Origin: 2-12-FULL-65-11 sp049679965
GTDB lineage: Bacteria; Acidobacteriota; Vicinamibacteria; Vicinamibacterales; CAVVIG01
Direction of reading: 5' to 3'
DNA length: 13,967 bases
Assembly (NCBI GenBank): GCA_049679965.1
Contig: JBAUGX010000204.1
Location: forward strand, 1 to 13,967
Under the pieces are notes generated by a model. It was not told where the DNA came from, did no database searches, and was given only the letters and a program-made list of their open reading frames with translations. A program made the translations under genes and the position numbers. Shown piece after piece: positions 1 to 6,025 of this stretch. Position 1 is the stretch's first letter, and each line of letters opens with the position of its first letter.

Positions 1-74
1 TGTGGCTCTGCGCGACGCCTTCGCCGGATTCGCGTAATCCACGATAACAACGTGAGGCAGGTCTCTCGATTTAC

Positions 75-108
75 GATCTGACAGCCATACTGTCTAGGCC
101 GTCAGATC
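75..108. repeat. Nested inverted repeat upstream of the toxin-antitoxin pair
   Basis: Perfect 8-bp arms GATCTGAC (75-82) and GTCAGATC (101-108) enclose a smaller perfect hairpin, GACAG/CTGTC (80-84 and 90-94). No T-run follows, so it is not a standard intrinsic terminator. It could be a transcription-end hairpin for a gene lying left of the window or a protein-binding dyad. The function is unknown; the symmetry itself is directly visible. Confidence 0.45.
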
Positions 109-131
109 CCAGATCGACCCAAAACCCACAC

Positions 132-165
132 TAGCCACTTATAAGCCAATGGCGTATAGTGGCCT
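132..165 (+). promoter_or_regulatory. higBA promoter with overlapping dyad operator
   Basis: A -10 hexamer TATAGT (155-160) lies 17 bp downstream of TAGCCA (132-137), a 4/6 match to the -35 consensus. The predicted transcription start falls at about 166-168, on the toxin's GTG, so the mRNA would be leaderless. The -10 lies in an imperfect dyad: CCACTTATAAGCCA (135-148) mirrors TGGCGTATAGTGG (150-162) with one bulged base. Antitoxins of this class normally repress their own promoter by binding such a dyad, so this is the probable HigA operator. The site is an inference from sequence only. Confidence 0.55.
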
Positions 166-483
166 GTGCGCTTCGTCGAAACGCCGATCTTCACGAGGGT
201 GCTCACCCGGCTGATCGGTGACGACGAGTACCGGAATCTGCAAGTCGCTCTGATGTTGCGACCGGAACAGGGGCCGGTCATTCCCGGCACCGGTGGTCTG
301 CGGAAGGTGCGCTGGGCCAGGCCCGGGGCGGGCAAGCGCGGAGGCCTTCGTATCATCTATTACTGGGCACCGGTCGAACGGGCTTTTTACATGCTGTATG
401 TGTACGCCAAGAACGAGCAGGGCGATCTGACCCGGGCGCAGGCGCGGGGGCTCGGTCAACTCGTTCGGGAAGAGTTCAAATGA
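166..483 (+). CDS. higB: HigB/RelE-type mRNA interferase toxin
   Basis: A 105-residue toxin of the HigB-2/RelE-like group (type II toxin-antitoxin). Members of this group cut mRNA, usually on the ribosome. The whole chain fits the family: N-terminal RFVETPIFTR, then DDEYRNLQ, the central GTGGLRKVRW and GKRGGLRIIYY strands, and YAKNEQGDL near the end. The basic residues in RKVRW and KRGG are where the family places its RNA-binding/catalytic face. It starts with GTG, has no Shine-Dalgarno, and sits directly under a -10 box. Its TGA overlaps the antitoxin ATG (ATGA), giving the toxin-first order usual for HigBA. Family assignment is firm; activity is not shown. Confidence 0.88.
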   Translation: MRFVETPIFTRVLTRLIGDDEYRNLQVALMLRPEQGPVIPGTGGLRKVRWARPGAGKRGGLRIIYYWAPVERAFYMLYVYAKNEQGDLTRAQARGLGQLVREEFK

Positions 484-833
484 AAGAGACGGCCTTTCAG
501 GAGTTGGTGACCAGCATTCGGCAAGCCGGTCGAATTCGCCGCGGCGTCTTGAAGCCTTCGCGCACGCGGGAATTCCGGCCGACAGACGTCAAGACGGTCC
601 GGGCGAAACTGGGGGCCTCCCAGTCCGAGTTCGCGCTCATGATCGGGGTGAGTGTGTCGACCCTTCGCAATTGGGAGCAGGGTCGACGCACACCGGATGG
701 CCCGGCGCTGGCTCTGCTACGGGTGGCAGCCAAGGACCCGGAGGCGGTGGCGGCGGCCCTTCATGGAAAACGGTCTAACAAGGCGGCGCTGCAGCCGACG
801 GCGTCGTCTGCACGGGGGAAACGCCGCGGCTGA
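480..833 (+). CDS. higA: HigA-type antitoxin, HTH (Xre) DNA-binding protein
   Basis: A 117-residue antitoxin expected to bind and neutralise HigB and to repress the operon. Residues about 35-72 form a classical Xre helix-turn-helix: VKTVRAKLGASQSEFALMIG, then VSTLRNWEQGRRTPDGPA. The N-terminal 30 residues would contact the toxin. Its ATG overlaps the toxin stop by 4 bp, so translation is coupled. Oddity: from about residue 98 the frame runs through an attC-like recombination site and adds a basic, low-complexity tail (SNKAALQPTASSARGKRRG) not needed by the fold. The natural domain probably ends near AALHGK. Family call is firm; the tail interpretation is inference. Confidence 0.88.
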   Translation: MKETAFQELVTSIRQAGRIRRGVLKPSRTREFRPTDVKTVRAKLGASQSEFALMIGVSVSTLRNWEQGRRTPDGPALALLRVAAKDPEAVAAALHGKRSNKAALQPTASSARGKRRG

Positions 834-849
834 GCGCCGCTCGCTAGAC
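773..849 (+). other. attC-like integron recombination site at the end of higA
   Basis: It starts with GTCTAAC (773-779), a full match to the RYYYAAC inverse core, and ends with GCTAGAC (843-849), one mismatch from the GTTRRRY core. Between them lies an L-box-like stem: 783-803 pairs with 822-840 except for two bases left out on one side only (G791 and A798). An unpaired spacer separates this stem from the outer arms, and an 18-nt loop (804-821) joins the L arms. Outer pairing continues to C771/G851. One-sided extrahelical bases plus a central unpaired spacer are the hallmark of attC. The degenerate right core (GCT for GTT) may mean the site is inactive. No integrase is in the window. Confidence 0.7.
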
Positions 850-976
850 CGTCGACCTGGATTCGACACTGTCTGCTGATCCATTCGTGCAGAGACTCTC
901 GCATTAGGAAGTGGACGTTCGGCGTACACTCGGGGCTCGCTTCCGTCAAGCCACCGGCACGTCACATGGATCCGAC

Positions 977-1692
977 ATGACCGACTATCCACGCCCGCTC
1001 CACGAAGACGAACGGCTGTCCATCCTTCACGAGTACGAGATTCTCGACTCGGCGCCTGAGCAGGCCTACGACGACCTCGTCCATCTCGCGTCGGTCATCT
1101 GCGGGACTCCCACTGGCGTTGATCACCCTGCTGGATGATCAACGCCAGTGGTTCAAGGCCCGCGTAGGAGTCGCGGTCCGCTTCGACCCCCCGCGAATAC
1201 GCATTCTGCGCACACGCGATCCTCGATACGACGGTCCTGATTGTCCCCGACGCCAGGACCGATCCGCGGTTCGCGGCCAATCCGCTGGTCACCGGCGAGC
1301 CGCGTATCCGCTTCTACGCCGGCGCTCCCCTCGTCACCGCGACCGGTCACAGCCTTGGCACACTGTGCGTGATTGACTCAGCCCCTCGGACCCTGACCCC
1401 CGCCCAGGTCGAGTCGCTCACGGTCCTCTCACGCCTGGTCGTTGGCCAACTCGAACTGCGCCGATCGTCGGCCGCACTTGCAGCAGCCCTCGGGCGCGTT
1501 CGCACGCTCAGCGGGCTCCTGCCAATCTGCGCCTACTGCAAACGCGTCCGTGACGACCGTGATTACTGGAGAGAGGTCGAGGCCTACGTTCGCAGCCACG
1601 CACCCGTCGAGTTCTCCCACGGCATTTGTCCGCGCTGTCTCTCCGAGCGTTTTCCGGAGAGCGCGGGACCCTCCGGCGCGGGCGGGATCTAG
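977..1692 (+). pseudogene. GAF-type sensory protein, broken by two +1 frameshifts
   Basis: Three reading frames in series make one protein of about 237 residues. Frame one gives MTDYPRPLHEDERLSILHEY to SVICGTP. Frame two gives ALITLLDDQRQWFKARVGV. Frame three gives REYAFCAHAIL, YAGAPLVTATGHSLGTLCVI and on to the TAG. This is the GAF sensor fold of the bacterial EILDS/DRQWFKA group. It is followed by a short cysteine module (LPICAYCKRVRDD, then FSHGICPRC) usual at the end of signalling proteins and possibly metal-binding. The shifts lie near 1110-1115 and in the C6 run at 1187-1192; dropping one base at each restores the frame. No kinase or GGDEF domain follows. True pseudogene or assembly error cannot be separated here. 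Start 977 fits the family's N-terminus; GTG 911 is an alternative. Confidence 0.8.
1110..1151. repeat. Perfect 16-bp inverted repeat at the frameshift
   Basis: CCACTGGCGTTGATCA (1110-1125) and TGATCAACGCCAGTGG (1136-1151) are exact reverse complements with a 10-nt loop. It sits inside the GAF-coding region, where no such symmetry is expected. The left arm is exactly where the first +1 frameshift lies. The right arm encodes conserved residues (DDQRQW), so the left arm is the likely derived copy. Confidence 0.9.
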
Positions 1693-1697
1693 CCGTA

Positions 1698-2720
1698 TCA
1701 CGCAGCAGGCGACGCATCCATCGAGGCCAGGGCGCGCGCGACGCGTCCGGCAAATCCCGCCTTGTTCTGCAGGAACCACTGCCGCGCCGCCGCTCCACGC
1801 GCTGCCAGTTCGCCTGGCCGCATGGCAATCGCCTGCTCGACGCCGACCGCCAGCGCCTCCTCGTCGAACAGATATCGCTCGGCCAGCCTCTGCCGCAGCG
1901 TGCGGTCGTGGGCCACGAGGATGCCGCGCTCGCTGGTGACGAGCTCGTTCATCGGCGGTGCGTCAACCGTGATCGTCGTGGCACCAACGCTCATGGCCTC
2001 GACCAGGTAATGCCCCCACCCTTCGGTCTCCGACGGACAGAGATGAAAGGCGCAGCGATTCTGCAGGCGCTTCAGATCGTCCTCGGGGACATAGGACGAA
2101 ATCACCTCGACATTCCCGGAAGACGGCGGGCTGGGGCTCCCGTCGGCCAGGTGCTGGACCACGATGAGCGTGGGCCAGGAGGGATGCTGGCGCCAGAGTC
2201 GCACGAGGCGCGCGGTGCCCTTCATCGGGCTGTTGCCGGCCAGGTGGAAGAAGATCCGCTCGCGCGCAACTCCTGGATCGTGCCGGTCCTCGCTATCGAA
2301 TCCAATCTCCGTGGCACGCTTTCCGCGCCGCTCGAAGATACGTTTGGTGTTGGCCGTCTTGGCCCATACGTGATCGACGGCACCAAGCGCACGTACGTCG
2401 CGCCGATCGAACCACTCGGGGTTGGGTACGGCGACATTCAGGCGGGCCTGTGTGAAGAACCGCGGCCACAGGTGTTCGAGCATGACGTTGAGGTCGAAGG
2501 GCTGCGCACCGGCAGCCGCTTGATCACGCCCAAGTGTCAACACGGCGCGCAGCCCGGCGCCCACCTGCTCCAACGTGGACGAATGTCCATGCGGTTCGTC
2601 GGGAGCAACGGCGGTGGCGACGACCTGGCAGGCGCAGTCACTGAGCGCCTTCGCCATGAACCCCAGATCGCGCGCCAGCCCGACGCTGCCCGGCTGACCG
2701 ATGACCTGGACGCGTCTCAC
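1698..2720 (-). CDS. Group 1 (GT4-like) glycosyltransferase
   Basis: A 340-residue cytoplasmic glycosyltransferase of the GT-B fold, retaining GT4-like type. The C-terminal nucleotide-sugar site is clear: FHLCPSETEGWGHYLVEAMS (residues 225-244) with the E-x7-E pair E233/E241, then VGATTITVDAPPMNEL. An earlier FFHLAGNSPMKGT (157-169) starts the second Rossmann domain. It begins with GTG, preceded by AGAGGTG at 2735-2729 with 8 nt spacing. It stands alone on the minus strand; its end is 5 bp from the end of the GAF pseudogene with no terminator between. Acceptor and sugar are unknown; surface polysaccharide or lipid glycosylation is the usual role. No transmembrane segment is seen. Confidence 0.85.
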   Translation of the reverse strand: MRRVQVIGQPGSVGLARDLGFMAKALSDCACQVVATAVAPDEPHGHSSTLEQVGAGLRAVLTLGRDQAAAGAQPFDLNVMLEHLWPRFFTQARLNVAVPNPEWFDRRDVRALGAVDHVWAKTANTKRIFERRGKRATEIGFDSEDRHDPGVARERIFFHLAGNSPMKGTARLVRLWRQHPSWPTLIVVQHLADGSPSPPSSGNVEVISSYVPEDDLKRLQNRCAFHLCPSETEGWGHYLVEAMSVGATTITVDAPPMNELVTSERGILVAHDRTLRQRLAERYLFDEEALAVGVEQAIAMRPGELAARGAAARQWFLQNKAGFAGRVARALASMDASPAA

Positions 2721-2877
2721 GAGGCTGTCACCTCTCGGCAGGGTTCGGATCGCTGAACGGGGTGCCCGGCTCGTCTCCGCTGGCTTCGTTCGCCCACGTC
2801 GCGATCACATCCACGTCGTCTGCGCTGAGGGCACGCTGCGGATTGTAGCGCGTGCGGCGACCGCCGGGCGTCGATGG

Positions 2878-2889
2878 TAGGATCCCCCG
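2878..2889 (+). promoter_or_regulatory. Candidate -10 element for a leaderless aminotransferase mRNA
   Basis: TAGGAT (2878-2883) ends 6 nt before the GTG start at 2890, so a start point 7 nt downstream would coincide with the start codon. No Shine-Dalgarno is present and no good -35 is seen. The spacing matches that at higB and uvrA, which is the main support. Confidence 0.35.
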
Positions 2890-3987
2890 GTGGACACCAT
2901 CAACTTCACGCGCGGGGTTCCCGCCAACGAGTCCTATCCGATAGACGAAGTGATTGACGCGGCGACTGCGGCCCTCAAGGCGCGAGGCGTGGCGATGATG
3001 CAGTACGGCCCCGCGCTCGGGTTCCAGCCGCTGCGCGAGTGGCTGGCCGAGTGGCAGCGGGTGAGCGTCGACCGCGTGCTCACGAGCAACGGGTCGCTCC
3101 AGATCATCGAGTTTCTCTGCCTGCACGTGTTGCAGGCCGGCGACATCGTGTTCACCGAAGCGCCGACCTACGACCGCACGATCACGCTGCTGCGGCGTCA
3201 TGGCGCGAAAGTGGTCGGCATTCCGATCGAAGCGGACGGTCCGAACATCGACGCGTTCGAGCGCGCGCTCAAGAAGCACGTGCCGAAGTTCTGCTACCTC
3301 ATTCCCGACTTCCAGAACCCCGCTGGGGCGACCTGCTCGGGGGCGAAGCGCCGGCAGATTGTCGGACTCGCCGAACAGTACGGATTCCTGCTCGTCGAGG
3401 ACGCGCCCTACCGGTTGCTGCGCTATCGCGGCCGCGAAGAGCCGACGCTCTACGAGCTGTCGCCCGAGCGCACGCTGCACATGAGCTCGTTCACCAAGCT
3501 CATCGCCCCCGGCGTGCGCACCGGATTCATGATCGGCAGGCCCGACGTCATCGCCGGCATCGCGAAGATGGCCGAGGACACCTACATTTCTCCAGGCTAC
3601 GTTGCGCAGGGCATCACACACGAATGGTGTCGCCGTGGGCTGCTGCCGCCGCAGATCGAACGCCTGAAGAAGCTGTACGCGCCGCGTCTCGACGCGTGCC
3701 TCGCGGGACTCGACAAGCACATGCCCGATGCCGTGGCGACGCGACCCGATGGCGGGTTCTTTCTGTCGGTCACGCTGCCAGAAGGGGCCTCCACGAGCGC
3801 GGTGCGCAAGGAGGCCGCCACCCGCAGCCTCAACCTCGCCGACGGCTTGGCCTTCTTCCCGGAGGGTGGCGGCGAGCGGTTTCTCCGTCTGCCGTTCTGC
3901 GCCCTCTCGCCGGCGGAGATAGACGAGGGGATCCGGCGCCTTGCGGAGAGCGTGCGCGCGGTCAGTGGTTCGCATGTCGCGCGCTAA
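2890..3987 (+). CDS. PLP-dependent aminotransferase, fold type I (class I/II)
   Basis: A 365-residue cytosolic aminotransferase close to the 2-aminoadipate/aspartate (LysN- and MocR-catalytic-domain-like) branch, without a fused HTH. Landmarks: QYGPALGFQPLREWL (38-52), SNGSLQIIEF (66-75) at the cofactor phosphate, FQNPAG with N143, EDAPYRLLRY with D171 and Y174, SSFTKLIAPGVRTGF with the Schiff-base lysine K203, and the substrate-carboxylate arginine expected in FLRLPFC near the end. All core PLP residues are intact. It overlaps the next gene by 14 bp, so the two are probably co-transcribed. Substrate cannot be fixed; a role in amino-acid catabolism or synthesis fits the transporter next door. 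GTG start, no ribosome site. Confidence 0.88.
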   Translation: MDTINFTRGVPANESYPIDEVIDAATAALKARGVAMMQYGPALGFQPLREWLAEWQRVSVDRVLTSNGSLQIIEFLCLHVLQAGDIVFTEAPTYDRTITLLRRHGAKVVGIPIEADGPNIDAFERALKKHVPKFCYLIPDFQNPAGATCSGAKRRQIVGLAEQYGFLLVEDAPYRLLRYRGREEPTLYELSPERTLHMSSFTKLIAPGVRTGFMIGRPDVIAGIAKMAEDTYISPGYVAQGITHEWCRRGLLPPQIERLKKLYAPRLDACLAGLDKHMPDAVATRPDGGFFLSVTLPEGASTSAVRKEAATRSLNLADGLAFFPEGGGERFLRLPFCALSPAEIDEGIRRLAESVRAVSGSHVAR

Positions 3988-5497
3988 GGCGCATTCGGGC
4001 CACGCCCGGGCGCTGCCTGGCGACTACCAGATCCCGCAGGTGATTGCCGCGTCGGCCGTCGGCACGATGATCGAGTGGTACGACTTCTACATCTTCGGCA
4101 GCCTGGCCACGGTCATCTCGCCACTGTTTTACCCAAGCGGCAACGACACGCTCGCGCTCATCGCGTACCTCTCCACCTTCGCCGTGGGCTTCGTCGTTCG
4201 TCCCTTCGGCGCGCTCTTCTTCGGACGCATCGGCGACCTGGTCGGGCGCAAGTATGCGTTTCTCGTGACGCTCGTCATCATGGGGGGCGCCACCGCCCTC
4301 ATCGGCGTCCTGCCGACCTACGCCACCATCGGCCTTGCGGCCCCCTTCGCGCTGCTGGTGATTCGCATCCTGCAGGGGCTGGCGCTTGGCGGCGAATACG
4401 GCGGCGCGGCTGTGTACGTGGCGGAGCACGTGCCCGACGCCAGGCGGGGCTATTACACGAGCTTCATCCAGGTGACGGCGACGCTCGGGCTGTTCGTCTC
4501 TCTGGTCGTTATTCTTGTCGTCCAGAACGCGATGGACCAGGCGGCGTTCCGGGCCTGGGGCTGGCGGATTCCCTTCCTTATTTCCATCCTTCTCGTCGGC
4601 GTCTCGCTCTACATCCGGCTGCGGATGAAGGAATCGCCGATCTTCGCGCACATCAAGGGCGCCGGGATGACGTCGGCCGCGCCGCTCAAAGAGGCATTCA
4701 CGGAGCGGCGGAATCTCAAGCGCGTGCTCGTCTCGCTCTTCGGCGCGACGGCCGGACAGGGCGTCGTGTGGTACACGGGGCAGTTCTACGCACTCTTCTA
4801 CCTGCAGACGATCCTCAACGTCCACACCACGTCGGCCAACTACATCGTCGCCACGGCGCTTCTCTTCGGCATGCCCTTCTTCGTGGTCTTCGGCGCGCTC
4901 TCGGACTGGATCGGACGCAAGTGGATCATGATGTCCGGCTGCCTCGCCGCGGCCCTGCTGTATCTGCCCATCTACAGGGCGATGCAGGCCGTCGCGGGCT
5001 CTGAGGTGGTGACCGCCATCTCGCAGCGAAACCCGGTGACCGGGGCCATCAGTCTGACGCCGCAGGCGATCGTGGACGGCGCCTTGCGGCCCGCTCTGCA
5101 GGTGCTCTCGTACACGAGCGTCGGCGACTTGCTCGGCAGTCCGATCGCCTGGCAGCTGGTCCTGCTGGTCTTCGTCCAGGTCCTCTTGGTGACGATGGTC
5201 TACGGCCCGATTGCGGCGTACCTGGTCGAGGCATTCCCGGCGAAGATCAGATACACGGCGCTGTCGCTGCCGTATCACATCGGCAACGGTGTGTTCGGAG
5301 GGCTGCTCCCGCTCATCGGCCTGTCGGTCGTGGCGCAGACCGGCAATATCTACGCTGGCTTGTATTACCCGATAGGCGTCGCGGCGGCGACCTTCGTCGT
5401 GGGATCGCTGCTGCTCAAGGAAGCGCACCACGTGCGGATCTGGGATGAAATCCCGACCGGCGACCGCGCGTCGGGCGCCGCAAAAAGGAGGGCCTGA
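3974..5497 (+). CDS. MHS-family major facilitator transporter (metabolite:H+ symporter type)
   Basis: A 507-residue inner-membrane protein with about 12 hydrophobic segments. The MHS signature VGTMIEWYDFYIFG (29-42) opens TM1. The loop 2-3 motif GRIGDLVGRK (84-93), RILQGLALGGEYGGA (131-145) and the second-half repeat GALSDWIGRK (307-316) identify the family of proline/betaine, shikimate, citrate and alpha-ketoglutarate proton symporters. An extra stretch of about 50 residues (338-392, around ISQRNPVTGAISLTPQ) separates two late helices and is longer than in ShiA/ProP. The ATG at 3974 lies inside the end of the aminotransferase; an upstream in-frame start (3941) is less likely because MHS proteins have short N-termini. 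Likely substrate: an amino or organic acid, not decidable. Confidence 0.88.
   Translation: MSRAKAHSGHARALPGDYQIPQVIAASAVGTMIEWYDFYIFGSLATVISPLFYPSGNDTLALIAYLSTFAVGFVVRPFGALFFGRIGDLVGRKYAFLVTLVIMGGATALIGVLPTYATIGLAAPFALLVIRILQGLALGGEYGGAAVYVAEHVPDARRGYYTSFIQVTATLGLFVSLVVILVVQNAMDQAAFRAWGWRIPFLISILLVGVSLYIRLRMKESPIFAHIKGAGMTSAAPLKEAFTERRNLKRVLVSLFGATAGQGVVWYTGQFYALFYLQTILNVHTTSANYIVATALLFGMPFFVVFGALSDWIGRKWIMMSGCLAAALLYLPIYRAMQAVAGSEVVTAISQRNPVTGAISLTPQAIVDGALRPALQVLSYTSVGDLLGSPIAWQLVLLVFVQVLLVTMVYGPIAAYLVEAFPAKIRYTALSLPYHIGNGVFGGLLPLIGLSVVAQTGNIYAGLYYPIGVAAATFVVGSLLLKEAHHVRIWDEIPTGDRASGAAKRRA
5482..5491 (+). promoter_or_regulatory. Strong ribosome-binding site inside the transporter gene
   Basis: AAAAAGGAGG lies 5 nt before the OsmC-like ATG, inside the last codons of the transporter. 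It fixes the start of the next gene and contrasts with the lack of such sites before higB, the aminotransferase and uvrA. Confidence 0.8.
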
Positions 5498-6009
5498 TGA
5501 AGGCCGAAGAACTGAGGGCACTGCAGGCGCCAGTGAAGGATCGATACCGCGAGCGGCCGGAGGCGGCGCTCGTCACACTGAGAGCGAAAGGCCGGCTCGG
5601 CGAAGGGATCACCTGCGACGTGGACACGGGCCATGGGCGCGTCGAGGCGGGGCTGCATCCGGCCGCCGGCGGCGACGGCTCGAAAGTGTGCTCGGGTGAC
5701 ATGCTCCTCGAGGCGCTGGCGGGGTGTGCCGGCGTGACGCTGAACGCGGTGGCGACCGCGCTCGGCATCGCGATCCGCAGCGGGACGGTCCGCACCGAAG
5801 GCGATCTGGATTTTCGCGGCACGCTCGGCGTCGACAAGGAGACGCCCGTCGGGTTTCGGGCCATCCGGCTCCATTTCGATTTGGAGACCGATGCGACAGA
5901 AGAGCAGCTCACCAAGCTCGTGCGCCTGACCGAGCGGTACTGCGTCGTGTATCAGACGCTCCGGCAGGCGCCGGAGATCACGGTGGGGCATCGCGCGACA
6001 GCCGGCTAA
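5497..6009 (+). CDS. OsmC/Ohr-family (YhfA-like) thiol peroxidase-fold protein
   Basis: A 170-residue cytosolic protein of the OsmC superfamily, whose members reduce organic hydroperoxides with a pair of cysteines. The two signature positions are present: LAGCAGVTLNA with C77 and ERYCVVYQTL with C149. An N-terminal extension of about 25 residues precedes the first strand. It lacks the CPV motif of classical OsmC/Ohr at the second cysteine, having RYCVV as in the general OsmC-like (YhfA-like) branch, so peroxidase activity is plausible but not certain. The ATG shares one base with the transporter stop (TGATG) and has a strong ribosome site. It belongs to the same transcription unit. Confidence 0.88.
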   Translation: MKAEELRALQAPVKDRYRERPEAALVTLRAKGRLGEGITCDVDTGHGRVEAGLHPAAGGDGSKVCSGDMLLEALAGCAGVTLNAVATALGIAIRSGTVRTEGDLDFRGTLGVDKETPVGFRAIRLHFDLETDATEEQLTKLVRLTERYCVVYQTLRQAPEITVGHRATAG

Positions 6010-6025
6010 AATGGGCCTGCCAACC

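Noticed and set aside
2..37. Possible 3' end of an upstream gene (VALRDAFAGFA then TAA)
   Set aside because: Codon third positions look coding, but 11 codons are too few to recognise anything.
75..108. A second attC-like site left of higB
   Set aside because: There is symmetry but no RYYYAAC/GTTRRRY cores and no extrahelical-base pattern.
1626..2756. 376-codon plus-strand frame opposite the glycosyltransferase
   Set aside because: No family pattern; the minus frame carries a clear GT4 E-x7-E motif.
2728..3975. 415-codon antisense frame over the aminotransferase as one gene
   Set aside because: Most of it is a shadow of the PLP enzyme. Only the last ~45 codons, outside that gene, look coding and are reported as a separate finding.
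3962..5521. 519-codon open frame antisense to the transporter
   Set aside because: Its composition is Arg/Asp/Glu/His-rich, typical of an antisense shadow; the sense frame has all MHS motifs.
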